Source: Marinibacterium sp.
GTDB taxonomy: Bacteria > Pseudomonadota > Alphaproteobacteria > Rhodobacterales > Rhodobacteraceae
Assembly: GCA_017643305.1 (NCBI GenBank)
Contig: JAEPNQ010000022.1
Location: 1-45,140 of the forward strand
Length of the DNA stretch: 45,140 bases
Reading direction: 5' to 3'
Under the pieces are notes generated by a model. The model saw only the letters and a program-made list of their open reading frames with translations, did not search any database and was not told the origin of the DNA. The first letter of the stretch is position 1. Every line of letters starts with the position of its first letter. The position numbers were made by a program, and so were the translations under genes. Of the stretch, positions 34,889 to 42,791 are shown one piece after another.

Positions 34889-35827
34889 ATGGACCCACGC
34901 ATCGAGACAGGCATGACAACAGGCGAAACCAAGAGCGCATATGCGCAGACCACCGAATGGCTGACCGTCATTCTGATCCTTGCGTGCTATGGCCTTTGGG
35001 CCGTAGCGTTGTTTTTGCTCCCCGGTGTGTCGGTCTGGCTGACGATTAGCGTTTTGGCGGTGCTGATCGGCTTTCACGGATCCCTGACGCATGAGGTTCT
35101 GCATGGCCACCCGTTCCCGTCACAGCCGTTGAACGAAGCCACGATGTTCCTGCCGTTAAGCCTGCTCATCCCCTACAACCGGTTTCGGGATCTGCATTTA
35201 GCTCATCATCGTGATTCCAACCTGACCGACCCATATGATGACCCGGAAACCAGTTATCTGGACCCTCATGTCTGGCAGCGCCTGCCATGGTGGGTGCAGG
35301 CAGTGCTGGGGGTCAACAACACACTACTGGGCCGCATTCTGATCGGAGCGGGCATTGGTCAGATCCTGTTTTTCCGTAACGAATGGCGGGGGGCCAAGGC
35401 AGGGGACCGTGCGATTTGGCTGGCTTGGGCGCTGCACATGGCAGGCGCGACCATCGTTCTATGGTTGGTGGCCATGTCACCAACACCGGTCTGGGCCTAT
35501 CTGGTCGCGGCTTATGCCGGGCTGTCGATCCTCAAGATCCGGACTTTTCTGGAGCACCGCGCCCACGAAAAAACCCGCGCACGCACGGTCATTATCGAAG
35601 ACAGGGGACCGCTAGCATTCATGTTTCTGAACAATAACCTGCATGTTGTGCATCACATGAACCCCGGCGCGTCCTGGTACAGGTTGCCGGCCATTTACGG
35701 CGCGGCCAAGGATCGGTACCAGCAAGTGAACGACGCTTATGTCTATAGGTCCTACGCAGAAATCTTCCGCTGCTATTTTCTGCATGCGAAAGATCCGGTG
35801 CCGCATCCACTATGGCCAAAGCCCTGA
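34889..35827 (+). CDS. Membrane-bound fatty acid desaturase / hydroxylase family protein
   Basis: 312 aa integral membrane di-iron protein. His boxes: HEVLHGH (68-74), HLAHH (103-107) and HVVHH (252-256), plus EHRAH (222-226). Hydrophobic helices lie at about 24-45, 48-64 and 176-216. Substrate is unknown; it may be a lipid or a small amphiphile. TAGGAAACC precedes the ATG, which lies in the divergent region shared with the XRE regulator. The EamA transporter gene follows after 20 bases, so the two may be co-transcribed. Confidence 0.9.
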   Translation: MDPRIETGMTTGETKSAYAQTTEWLTVILILACYGLWAVALFLLPGVSVWLTISVLAVLIGFHGSLTHEVLHGHPFPSQPLNEATMFLPLSLLIPYNRFRDLHLAHHRDSNLTDPYDDPETSYLDPHVWQRLPWWVQAVLGVNNTLLGRILIGAGIGQILFFRNEWRGAKAGDRAIWLAWALHMAGATIVLWLVAMSPTPVWAYLVAAYAGLSILKIRTFLEHRAHEKTRARTVIIEDRGPLAFMFLNNNLHVVHHMNPGASWYRLPAIYGAAKDRYQQVNDAYVYRSYAEIFRCYFLHAKDPVPHPLWPKP

Positions 35828-35847
35828 ATTCGCGCCATTAGGGCGCC

Positions 35848-36750
35848 ATGCCACTCTGGATACCCGTCACCGTCGCGGCCGCCAGTTTTCAAACCGTGCG
35901 GTTCATGCTGCAAAAATCGCTAAGCGAAGTGCGCCTTTCTGCGGCTGGCGCAACGTTTTCGCGGTTTGCCTATTCCGCGCCGTTCGTTCTGGCGGTTGTG
36001 CTGATCTATCTGGGGGTATCTGGCCGCAGCTTGCCGGATTTCACGGCCATGTTTTGGGTCTATGCCTTGATCGGTGGCCTGTCTCAGATCCTGGCCACGG
36101 TCTGCGTTGTTCTGATGTTCAAGCAAAGGAATTTTGCCGTCGGGATTACCTTTAAAAAGACGGAAGTTATCCAGACCGCACTGTTGGGCCTGGTTGTTCT
36201 GGGCGATCATGTTAGTGCGGGTGGCTTAGCGGCAATCCTGATTGGGCTGGTAGCCGTGCTGGTCCTGTCGAAAACGCCGGAATCCGAAGGCCAGTGGTGG
36301 CAGCATTTGACCAACCGGGCTTCGCTCATCGGATTGACGTCTGGTGTGCTCTTTGCTTTTTCCGCCGTTGCCTATCGTGGCGCGTCGCTGGAACTGGGCG
36401 GGCTCGAACCCGTGCTGCGCGCGGGAGTCACGCTGGCGGCGGTGACCACATTGCAGATGGTGGGCATGGCGGTTTGGTTGCTTTTGCGCGACCGCGCAGA
36501 ACTGCGTGCGGTCTGGAACGCTCGGCGCACAGCGATCTTCGTGGGCTTGACCAGCATGGGCGGGTCATTTTGCTGGTTCCTGGCGTTCACGTTGCAGAAC
36601 GCGGCTTACGTCAAGGCGCTGGGGCAGGTGGAGCTGTTGTTATCTCTGATGGCCTCCGTTCTGTTCTTTAAAGAACAGGTCACACGCAGGGAACTGTTAG
36701 GCATGTCCCTGCTTGGCGCATCCATCCTCGTTCTGGTGCTGGCGATTTAG
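35848..36750 (+). CDS. EamA (DMT superfamily) transporter
   Basis: 300 aa with about ten hydrophobic helices and two EamA repeats (ending near residues 138 and 299). The final repeat reads VKALGQVELLLSLMASVLFFKEQ, typical of the family. Substrate unknown. Linked by a short gap to the desaturase. Its stop overlaps the convergent NUDIX stop by 4 bases (36747-36750). Confidence 0.9.
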   Translation: MPLWIPVTVAAASFQTVRFMLQKSLSEVRLSAAGATFSRFAYSAPFVLAVVLIYLGVSGRSLPDFTAMFWVYALIGGLSQILATVCVVLMFKQRNFAVGITFKKTEVIQTALLGLVVLGDHVSAGGLAAILIGLVAVLVLSKTPESEGQWWQHLTNRASLIGLTSGVLFAFSAVAYRGASLELGGLEPVLRAGVTLAAVTTLQMVGMAVWLLLRDRAELRAVWNARRTAIFVGLTSMGGSFCWFLAFTLQNAAYVKALGQVELLLSLMASVLFFKEQVTRRELLGMSLLGASILVLVLAI

Positions 36751-37448
36751 CCGGTTTCCGGCATCGGATACCCGCGCAGGCGCAGGAACAGGCTGGCTTC
36801 GTCATTGTTCTTGAAATACGGCACGCTTTCCGGCGGCGTCCTGTCGGTCACTCGTGCGCCGATTTCGGCCAGAACGACCTCGGTAATGAACGGCAGATCG
36901 AAGCTGCGCGCATCCGGCAGCGCGATCCACTGCAAATGGCTTAACTCGTCTGAAGCACCTGAAAAGTCATCCGGGTCATTCTGGATATCATCGACATCAA
37001 CCAGAAAGAACCGCGCGTCGAACCGGCGTGGGCGTCCGGGTGGTGTCAGCGCCCGGAACACGAACTGCAAACCCTCGGCGGTCGGCACATGGCCGGTTTC
37101 CGCAAACGCCTGCCAATCGCCCGGCACAGGTGTTTGCCAGGTGCCTTTGCGCCCCAGGATCAGCCCGGTTTCTTCCCACAATTCGCGGATGGCCGCAGCG
37201 GCAAGCGCATTCTGCATGCCGTCAGGTGCATCATCGGCCAGACGGGCATGGCAAACATCCGAAATGGGCGAAGCCATCGGCACCTCGGCATCCTGCGCAT
37301 CAACCGCTCCGCCCGGAAAGACGAATTTGTTGGGCATGAACGCAGCTTTCGCGCCCCTCTGACCCATCAGGATGGATGGGTTGGTGTGTCGATCGCGCAG
37401 AACGATAACCGTTGCTGCGTTGCGGATCGCGGATTTGTCGGCTGTCAT
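36747..37448 (-). CDS. NUDIX hydrolase
   Basis: 233 aa. The Nudix box is split by an insertion: FVFPGGAVD (about 42-50), then AIRELWEETGLI (about 86-97). This layout with GQRGAKAAFMPNKFVFPGG at the start is typical of a larger NUDIX subgroup related to CoA or acyl-CoA diphosphatases. The substrate cannot be told from sequence. Its start overlaps the DUF983 stop as ATGA (37445-37448). Confidence 0.9.
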   Translation of the reverse strand: MTADKSAIRNAATVIVLRDRHTNPSILMGQRGAKAAFMPNKFVFPGGAVDAQDAEVPMASPISDVCHARLADDAPDGMQNALAAAAIRELWEETGLILGRKGTWQTPVPGDWQAFAETGHVPTAEGLQFVFRALTPPGRPRRFDARFFLVDVDDIQNDPDDFSGASDELSHLQWIALPDARSFDLPFITEVVLAEIGARVTDRTPPESVPYFKNNDEASLFLRLRGYPMPETG

Positions 37449-37897
37449 TTGCTCTCGATCAATTCAGCAGGCGTCGCCGTACGGGAAAACCCGTACAGCC
37501 GTTTTGCCCATTGGTAGGCGACAATCGCCCCCTTCAGTCTGGGCAGAAGGTACAGGGACAGTGTGACACATCCAACCGCAAAGAAGCTGAACAGCACCAA
37601 AGGATCAGGGCGGAAGGTTTCGAACGCGATCAAAAGCGATGGCGCCATGACGTGTCCGACGATCAGGATCGTCAGATAGGCCGGCCCGTCATCGGCCCGG
37701 TGATGGCAAAGCTCTTCTCGGCAGACCGGGCAGGTGTCGCAAACCTTCAGGTAACTTTTAAACAGCGGCCCGGTTCCGCAACTTGGACATTTGCGCCGCC
37801 AGCCGTGCAGCAAGGCGGGCCGGACAGGCCGCTCGGGCGGATCCAAGTCGTTCGACACCATCTCGATAAGTGGTTCGATTTTTTCGAGTTTCGTCAT
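37445..37897 (-). CDS. DUF983 membrane protein
   Basis: 150 aa with two CxxC pairs (KCPSCGTGPLFKSYL and CDTCPVC) that should bind zinc, then two membrane helices (about 73-93, 100-117). DUF983 members are common in alphaproteobacteria, function not established. It is in one unit with the NUDIX gene and divergent from the EF-hand gene. Confidence 0.9.
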   Translation of the reverse strand: MTKLEKIEPLIEMVSNDLDPPERPVRPALLHGWRRKCPSCGTGPLFKSYLKVCDTCPVCREELCHHRADDGPAYLTILIVGHVMAPSLLIAFETFRPDPLVLFSFFAVGCVTLSLYLLPRLKGAIVAYQWAKRLYGFSRTATPAELIESK

Positions 37898-37904
37898 CGT
37901 TACT

Positions 37905-37930
37905 CTCCCGCGATCAACTTGATGGGGGAG
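37905..37930. repeat. Interrupted inverted repeat upstream of DUF983
   Basis: ctccc/gggag (37905-37909, 37926-37930) encloses atcaa/ttgat (37913-37917, 37919-37923). It lies 8 bases before the DUF983 start, where the leader mRNA would fold. Possibly a regulatory hairpin. Confidence 0.35.
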
Positions 37931-37959
37931 TGGCGATCAAAAAAGGTGGTATTCTGACC

Positions 37960-37978
37960 TTGCGTCGGGATGTCGCAA
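37960..37978. promoter_or_regulatory. TTGCG...CGCAA dyad in the DUF983 / EF-hand divergent region
   Basis: ttgcg (37960-37964) and cgcaa (37974-37978) flank a 9-base centre. A similar dyad lies at 42711-42731 upstream of the MttB-family gene. It may be a binding site for a shared regulator. Confidence 0.35.
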
Positions 37979-38089
37979 AACTTTTTGGTTTTCGCTGGGA
38001 TTTTTGACGACGGAATGCGGATGGGTGTGCGTTTGAATAGGTGTAAGCAGCGCAAGGGTGTCTGCTGAACCAGAGCAAGGATGAGGCAT

Positions 38090-38539
38090 ATGAACTCCAA
38101 AGTATTCATCACTGGCATTGTATTGGTTTCCGTCGTGGTAACCGCGGCCTCCGTTTCCGCAGAGGACCGCAGGCATGGGCCGGGTAAACACCAGCGCATG
38201 TCATTCTCTGAACTCGATACGGACAGCAGTGGCGAAGTGACTAAGGACGAACTTGCGGCCAGGATGAACGGCCGTTTCATGGAAGTTGACGCAAATGGCG
38301 ACAGCGTCCTCGACCGTGACGAAATGATCGCCGCAGCACAGGCCATGCCAGCCGCGCGGGCCGATCATATGTTGGACCGGTTCGACAAGGACGGAGATGG
38401 CGCAATTTCGCTGGACGAAATGCCGGCAATGCCGGATGGAGTTTTCGACAAAGCTGACGCTGATAGCAGCGGCGGGTTGTCGGAAGAAGAATTGGCGCAG
38501 ATGCGCCCGCATGGCAAAAAGCGGAAGCATAAGAACTGA
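38090..38539 (+). CDS. Exported EF-hand calcium-binding protein
   Basis: 149 aa with a Sec signal (KVFITGIVLVSVVVTAA, ending VSA near residue 24) and four EF-hand loops: DTDSSGEVTKDE (43-54), DANGDSVLDRDE (67-78), DKDGDGAISLDE (99-110) and DADSSGGLSEEE (123-134). The tail is His/Lys-rich (HGKKRKHKN). It should bind Ca2+ in the periplasm. ATG 38090 is preferred over 38081 because the latter overlaps the AAGGA site. It heads the sigma factor cluster. Confidence 0.9.
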   Translation: MNSKVFITGIVLVSVVVTAASVSAEDRRHGPGKHQRMSFSELDTDSSGEVTKDELAARMNGRFMEVDANGDSVLDRDEMIAAAQAMPAARADHMLDRFDKDGDGAISLDEMPAMPDGVFDKADADSSGGLSEEELAQMRPHGKKRKHKN

Positions 38540-38599
38540 GGTGTGGATGGCGCATTGTCCATATCGACACCGCGTGCGACGGGGCCCGGGGGCTCCGTC

Positions 38600-39178
38600 G
38601 TGACGCAGGATGCGGCCGTTCCGGACGAAACGCTGCTGGTGATTTACGCCCGCGGCGATGCGGAGGCCGCGCGAGAGTTGACCGACCGCATGTTGCCACG
38701 CGCGCTGTCTGTAGCGACGCGGGTGCTGGGCGACCGTGCCGAGGCCGAGGATGTCGCGCAGGAAGCAATGCTGCGGCTGTGGCGGATCGCACCCGACTGG
38801 CAGACCGGCCAGGCGAAGGTCAGCACGTGGCTCTACCGAGTCACGATGAACCTGTGCATCGATCTGCAACGCAAACGGCGTGGGGGAACAGTCGCGCTCG
38901 ATGACGCACCGGACCCGGCAGATAACGCACCAAGTGCGGCAGAACAACTGGTGGCGAAGGCCCGCAGCGACGCCTTGCAAGATGCTTTGGCGCAACTGCC
39001 GGACCGGCAAAGACAGGCGGTGGTGCTGCGCCACCTTGAAGAATTGGCCAACCCCGAGATTGCGGAAATCCTCGGGGTCAGCGTGGAGGCGGTGGAAAGC
39101 ATCGTCGCACGTGGGAAACGAGGGCTGACAGCAGCCCTGAATCAAAGACGAGATGACCTGGGGTACAATCATGGCTGA
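38600..39178 (+). CDS. ECF-type RNA polymerase sigma factor
   Basis: Sigma-70 family, ECF group. Region 2 reads AEDVAQEAMLRLWRIAPDW and STWLYRVTMNLCID; region 4 reads ALAQLPDRQRQAVVLRHLEE, NPEIAEILGVSVEAVESIVARGKRGL. The linker has no anti-sigma-like insertion. The frame is open from 38543 (GTG), but GTG 38600 has a GGGGG-type site and begins TQDAAVPDETLL, a usual ECF start; 38543 remains possible. The stop overlaps the next gene start by 8 bases, typical of a sigma/anti-sigma pair. Confidence 0.9.
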   Translation: MTQDAAVPDETLLVIYARGDAEAARELTDRMLPRALSVATRVLGDRAEAEDVAQEAMLRLWRIAPDWQTGQAKVSTWLYRVTMNLCIDLQRKRRGGTVALDDAPDPADNAPSAAEQLVAKARSDALQDALAQLPDRQRQAVVLRHLEELANPEIAEILGVSVEAVESIVARGKRGLTAALNQRRDDLGYNHG

Positions 39179-39551
39179 CGAAATGGACAAGTTTGACGGT
39201 CTGGACGACATCTTTGCAGTGGCGCGGGCCACGGCCCCCGAACCAACGGACGACCTGCGTCGCCGGGTTTTGACGGATGCCGCGCAGGTGCAGGCCGGGT
39301 TTGAACAGCTCCAGCCCGTCATATCCGGGGCCGTCCCGGCAGGTGGCTGGTTCCGTCAGGTGGCCAACGCCCTGGGCGGCTGGGCTGGTCTGGGCGGTTT
39401 GGCCACGGCTTGCGCGGCGGGTATCTGGATCGGCTTTGCGCCGCCTGCGACATGGCCGGATCCAGCATCGCTGGTTATTCAGGAAGACAGCGGCTTCGAT
39501 CTGTTCCAGAGCGAGGAAATGGCCGTGCTGATGGCAATGGGTGAGGGGTGA
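39171..39551 (+). CDS. Putative anti-sigma factor, single membrane helix
   Basis: 126 aa. Acidic N-terminal cytoplasmic region (MDKFDGLDDIFAVAR, EPTDDLRRRVLTDA), one membrane segment (about residues 73-91, GLGGLATACAAGIWIGF) and a short periplasmic end (DSGFDLFQSEEMAVLMAMGEG). This arrangement and the overlap with the sigma factor gene suggest an anti-sigma factor, although no ZAS/HxxxCxxC motif is seen. Start is ATG 39171 within the sigma 3' end. Confidence 0.78.
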   Translation: MADEMDKFDGLDDIFAVARATAPEPTDDLRRRVLTDAAQVQAGFEQLQPVISGAVPAGGWFRQVANALGGWAGLGGLATACAAGIWIGFAPPATWPDPASLVIQEDSGFDLFQSEEMAVLMAMGEG

Positions 39552-39553
39552 TC

Positions 39554-40072
39554 ATGACAACAGAGACCACAGTTTCGGTTCGGCGCAGCCCGCTTTGGAT
39601 ACGGATCCTGCTGGGTGTGTCGCTGGCACTGAACCTGGCCGTTGCGGGGCTGGTTGTGGGCGCGGGCCTGCGTCTGATTGGCCCTTATGGCCCACCGGCA
39701 CCGCACACGTTTGGTGGCGCGTTGATCCGGGCCTTGCCGCATGATGACCGCCGAGAGATTGGGTTTCGCGCGCGCGACAGCCTAGGGCCACGCCCGGATT
39801 ACGGCGCAGGCGCGGCGAAACTGATTACCGCCCTGCGCATCACACCTTTTGATGCTGCTGCGGTGGAGGTTATCCTAAACGCGCAAAGCGCGGGGCGGGC
39901 GGCATGGTCCAAAGCGCTGCAGGATTCATGGCTGATCCATGTGTCGGACATGTCCGAAAATGAGCGACTGGGCTATGCCCAACGTCTGGAAGAGGCAGAG
40001 AAAAAACGCGCTGAGTTACGCGATTATTCCCGGCGCAAGGATGGTGACAAGGACAAGGACCGCCGCGACTGA
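39554..40072 (+). CDS. CpxP/ZraP-like periplasmic (heavy-metal sensor) protein
   Basis: 172 aa with an N-terminal membrane anchor (WIRILLGVSLALNLAVAGLVVG) and a helical periplasmic domain: LIRALPHDDRREIGFRAR, ITALRITPFDAAAVEVIL, AQRLEEAEKKRAELRD. This is the Spy/CpxP/ZraP-like 'heavy-metal resistance' fold. The tail is very charged (KDGDKDKDRRD). GAGGGG lies just before ATG 39554; GTG 39548, overlapping the previous stop, is an alternative. It probably senses periplasmic stress for the sigma factor. Confidence 0.82.
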   Translation: MTTETTVSVRRSPLWIRILLGVSLALNLAVAGLVVGAGLRLIGPYGPPAPHTFGGALIRALPHDDRREIGFRARDSLGPRPDYGAGAAKLITALRITPFDAAAVEVILNAQSAGRAAWSKALQDSWLIHVSDMSENERLGYAQRLEEAEKKRAELRDYSRRKDGDKDKDRRD

Positions 40073-40079
40073 CCCCGGT

Positions 40080-40979
40080 TCAGGCCGCGGCGGTGATCAG
40101 AGACACCCGGTTGCGGCCCCGATCCTTTGCGCGGTATAGCGCGCGGTCGGCCATTTCGATAAAGGCGCGTACTTCGCCGTCTTCGGTGTCGGGCTCCGGT
40201 CCACCCAACGTCGGCACCACCACTACTCCGATGCTGATCGTCACTGAAACTGGATCGGGCTGGCCGCAAACGGCAAAAGGCGTGCCGTTCACCTTTTCCC
40301 GCAGGGTTTGTGCCAGTCTCTGAGCCTGATCGATGCCGGCGTTTTCCGACACGATCAGAAATTCTTCTCCACCCACACGGGCCAGAAGGTCCTGCGGCTG
40401 CAGGCAGGCATTCAGCCGGTTGGCGGTTTCCGCAAGCACAACATCCCCTGCCTGGTGACCATGGCAGTCATTGACGGTCTTGAAGTGGTCGATATCGGCC
40501 AGCATCACCGCAAAGGGCCGGCTCGTTTGGCGGGATTGCCGCGCGCGGCGGGCGAGGTGAGGTAGAGCGATGCGCCGGTTGTAGAGACCTGTAAGGGGGT
40601 CACGCACAGCGGCGCGCAGACCGCGTTGCAAGGTTTCCCTCATCTGGGTCGACCGCCGCTGCACGGCCAGCAACCGTTTCAGCCGCAGAGCAACCTCTTC
40701 GCTGTCGCAATCGACAGGCACCACGTCATCCGCACCGAGGTCCAACACCTGCGCGGCACTGGACTGCGTTTTGGAGTTCCATAGCACTATGACCACCGCG
40801 TGCCGGGTCGCCGACCGGCTGCGTAAGACTGACAACAACCTCAGACCCGGTTGGCCCCCTGGCGCGTCTCCTTGCAGGACCAATGCGTCAAAGCGGAGCG
40901 GCTTGGGACCATTCAGGTACAGCGCATCAGGTGTAACCGGCGCAGCTTGTGGCGCACAGCGGTCGACAGGTGTGCGCAT
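40080..40979 (-). CDS. pleD: C-terminal part of frameshifted PleD-type diguanylate cyclase (second REC remnant + GGDEF)
   Basis: 299 aa frame. Residues about 18-110 are the rest of a receiver-like domain (FDALVLQGD, LRSRSATRHAVVIVLW, LDLGADDVVPVD). From about 118 the GGDEF domain follows: RDPLTGLYNRR, ADIDHFKTVNDCHGH and active GGEEF (203-207), so c-di-GMP synthesis is expected if made. The inhibitory RxxD site is QPQD (194-197), so product inhibition may be lost. The frame joins the 40913-41473 frame by a one-base shift. ATG 40979 lies inside the upstream frame, so independent re-initiation is possible. Confidence 0.85.
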   Translation of the reverse strand: MRTPVDRCAPQAAPVTPDALYLNGPKPLRFDALVLQGDAPGGQPGLRLLSVLRSRSATRHAVVIVLWNSKTQSSAAQVLDLGADDVVPVDCDSEEVALRLKRLLAVQRRSTQMRETLQRGLRAAVRDPLTGLYNRRIALPHLARRARQSRQTSRPFAVMLADIDHFKTVNDCHGHQAGDVVLAETANRLNACLQPQDLLARVGGEEFLIVSENAGIDQAQRLAQTLREKVNGTPFAVCGQPDPVSVTISIGVVVVPTLGGPEPDTEDGEVRAFIEMADRALYRAKDRGRNRVSLITAAA

Positions 40980-41473
40980 TGGGCGGCAGCGCTTTCAAGC
41001 GTGGCCCCTACAACGGCGATGCGGGCAGGTTGGTCAAAGGCCAGCGACGGCTCGGAGAAGCCTAGCACCCGGCTCATCGTATCGCGTGGACGCAGTTCTT
41101 CGGTTTGGTGGCGTTCCCGGATCAGCCGCCGGATACGCGCCAGCAGCATCACATCGTCCAGCGGTAGGCTCATCGCATCATCGGCCCCGCACCGCAGTGC
41201 GGACCGGCGGGCCGCCGCATCGTTTTCGCGCGTCACGATCATCAACGGCACTCCCGGTGCGTCTGTGTCGCGTATGCGACACAGGTCAGCCAGCCCTGCA
41301 TCGGGCAGGTTGGTTCCAGCTAGGATCAGGTCGGGCCGGCACCGCGCGATGATGTCCCCTGCGCCGTCCAGCCGGTCGGATTGGACAACTTTGTAATAGC
41401 CTGCCGAAAGCTGAACCTTCAGCATGATCCTGTTTGTTGCGGCCCCGTCGAGGACCAGAATGGTGCCTGGCAT
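40913..41473 (-). CDS. pleD: N-terminal part of frameshifted PleD: degenerate receiver domain
   Basis: 186 aa. Residues 1-120 align with the first PleD receiver (TILVLDGAATNRIMLK, PLDDVMLLARIRRL). The phosphoacceptor is missing: the LILLD position reads LILAG (Gly53), one acidic-pocket Asp is Gly10, and the conserved Lys is Leu103. From about 150 (ARIAVVGATLES) a second receiver begins and is cut by the shift. Adding one C in cacctgatg (minus strand, 40925-40933) would join it to the next frame as RRLHPDALYL. Either a mutation or a sequencing error. Confidence 0.8.
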   Translation of the reverse strand: MPGTILVLDGAATNRIMLKVQLSAGYYKVVQSDRLDGAGDIIARCRPDLILAGTNLPDAGLADLCRIRDTDAPGVPLMIVTRENDAAARRSALRCGADDAMSLPLDDVMLLARIRRLIRERHQTEELRPRDTMSRVLGFSEPSLAFDQPARIAVVGATLESAAAQCAHLSTAVRHKLRRLHLMRCT

Positions 41474-41679
41474 GTGCGGGTCCTTTCCGGACTGTCAAAC
41501 TCTGAGGTCTTAAGTTTCGCCTAGTCTGGTTAACAAAGCCTTGACTGGCTCAGAGCCCTCAATTTTGGCCAAAAACGGCTAACCTGCCGGGGCGCGTTCA
41601 CCGGCACGCCAATAGACAACCGCCTGAATTGGGCCTATAGAAGGCTCATCTGCTCCCTCCAACGACCCTGTGGCTCCCA

Positions 41680-41964
41680 ATGGCGATTTCCGCTGAACGT
41701 GCCGAAACGATTGCCCTGCAGGCCCTGGCCTGGCTGATCGGAAATGATGAGCTGCTGCCAGTGTTCCTGGGCTCTACCGGCACGTCCGAGGCCGATGTTA
41801 GGAGTCGTGCGCAGGACCCGGAATTTCTGGGCTCCGTTCTGGATTTCCTGATGATGGATGATGCCTGGGTTGTCGCGCTGTGTGATGCCAACGGGCTGTC
41901 TTACGAAGAGCCGATGTCGGCCCGAGTCATGCTGCCCGGCGGCGATCAAGTGCATTGGACCTGA
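41680..41964 (+). CDS. DUF3572 protein
   Basis: 94 aa. AETIALQALAWLIGNDELLPVFLGSTG and FLGSVLDFLMMDDAWV match DUF3572, a small alphaproteobacterial family of unknown function. The end overlaps no gene; the HAD phosphatase ATG is 11 bases later. It is divergent from pleD, an arrangement I associate with roseobacters. Confidence 0.88.
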   Translation: MAISAERAETIALQALAWLIGNDELLPVFLGSTGTSEADVRSRAQDPEFLGSVLDFLMMDDAWVVALCDANGLSYEEPMSARVMLPGGDQVHWT

Positions 41965-41975
41965 CAGGATTGACT

Positions 41976-42683
41976 ATGCCGGAAACACCTGCCCGCAGTT
42001 TTGATGCAGTCCTGTTCGACAAGGACGGCACGCTGTTCGATTTTGCCGCGACATGGGAAGCTTGGGCGCGCTCCTTCCTGATGCGGATTACCGGCTCGGA
42101 TCATGATCGGGCAACGCATATCGGGGATGAGATCGGGTTTGATATGCGGAACAACCGGTTCCATCCCGGCAGCACCGTAATCGCAGGGACCCCAGCCGAG
42201 GTGGCGGCAGAACTGGCCCCGCACCTGCCGGGCATGACCACAGCTGACGTGATCGACATTCTCAACGAAGAAGCACAGGCGGCGCCGCAATCCGAAGCTG
42301 TGCCGCTGATCCCGTTTCTGGACGGTTTGCGCGCTGCCGGTCTAAGGCTTGGCGTGGCCACCAATGATGCGGAGGCCCCGGCCATGGCGCATCTGGGCGC
42401 TGCGCGGGTTGTGGACCGGTTCGATTTTATCGCCGGGTTCGACAGTGGGCATGGGGCCAAGCCGGCGCCGGGTCAGTTGCTGGCCTTCTGCCGGGCGGTT
42501 GATGTGGTTCCGGCGCGGGCCGTCATGGTGGGCGACAGCACCCATGACCTGATCGCAGGCCGCGCGGCTGGTATGGCCACTGTTGGCGTGCTGACCGGCA
42601 TGGCTGGTCAGGCGGATCTGGCGCATCTTGCTGACATCGTGCTGCCGGATATCGGGTACCTGCCCGGCTGGCTGGGCCTCTGA
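41976..42683 (+). CDS. HAD superfamily phosphatase (phosphoglycolate phosphatase-like)
   Basis: 235 aa. Motif I FDKDGTLFD (14-22) with nucleophile and acid/base Asp, motif II VATNDAEAPA, motif III Lys in HGAKPAPG, and motif IV VGDSTHDLIAGRAAG. A helical cap lies between motifs I and II. Gph-like, but the substrate is not certain. ATG 41976 is chosen with an AGGA-type site; a TTG at 41955 is in frame but overlaps DUF3572. Confidence 0.9.
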   Translation: MPETPARSFDAVLFDKDGTLFDFAATWEAWARSFLMRITGSDHDRATHIGDEIGFDMRNNRFHPGSTVIAGTPAEVAAELAPHLPGMTTADVIDILNEEAQAAPQSEAVPLIPFLDGLRAAGLRLGVATNDAEAPAMAHLGAARVVDRFDFIAGFDSGHGAKPAPGQLLAFCRAVDVVPARAVMVGDSTHDLIAGRAAGMATVGVLTGMAGQADLAHLADIVLPDIGYLPGWLGL

Positions 42684-42710
42684 CGCGCTGACCGATCCTC
42701 CTTCGGGCTT

Positions 42711-42731
42711 TTGCGACACTTTGCGTCGCAA
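42711..42731. promoter_or_regulatory. TTGCGAC...GTCGCAA dyad upstream of the MttB-family gene
   Basis: Perfect 7-bp inverted repeat (42711-42717, 42725-42731) with a 7-base centre, about 60 bases before the methyltransferase ATG and 28 bases after the phosphatase stop. Suitable for a dimeric regulator; no T run follows, so a terminator is less likely. Confidence 0.45.
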
Positions 42732-42791
42732 CTGAGACTGTTTCACCGTTCCGCCGGTGCCTTGATAGCCGGGCATACGACGGAGACAGAC

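Noticed and set aside
40913-40979. Programmed ribosomal frameshift in pleD
   Set aside because: No slippery heptamer of the X-XXY-YYZ type is seen near the junction; a single missing base explains it better.
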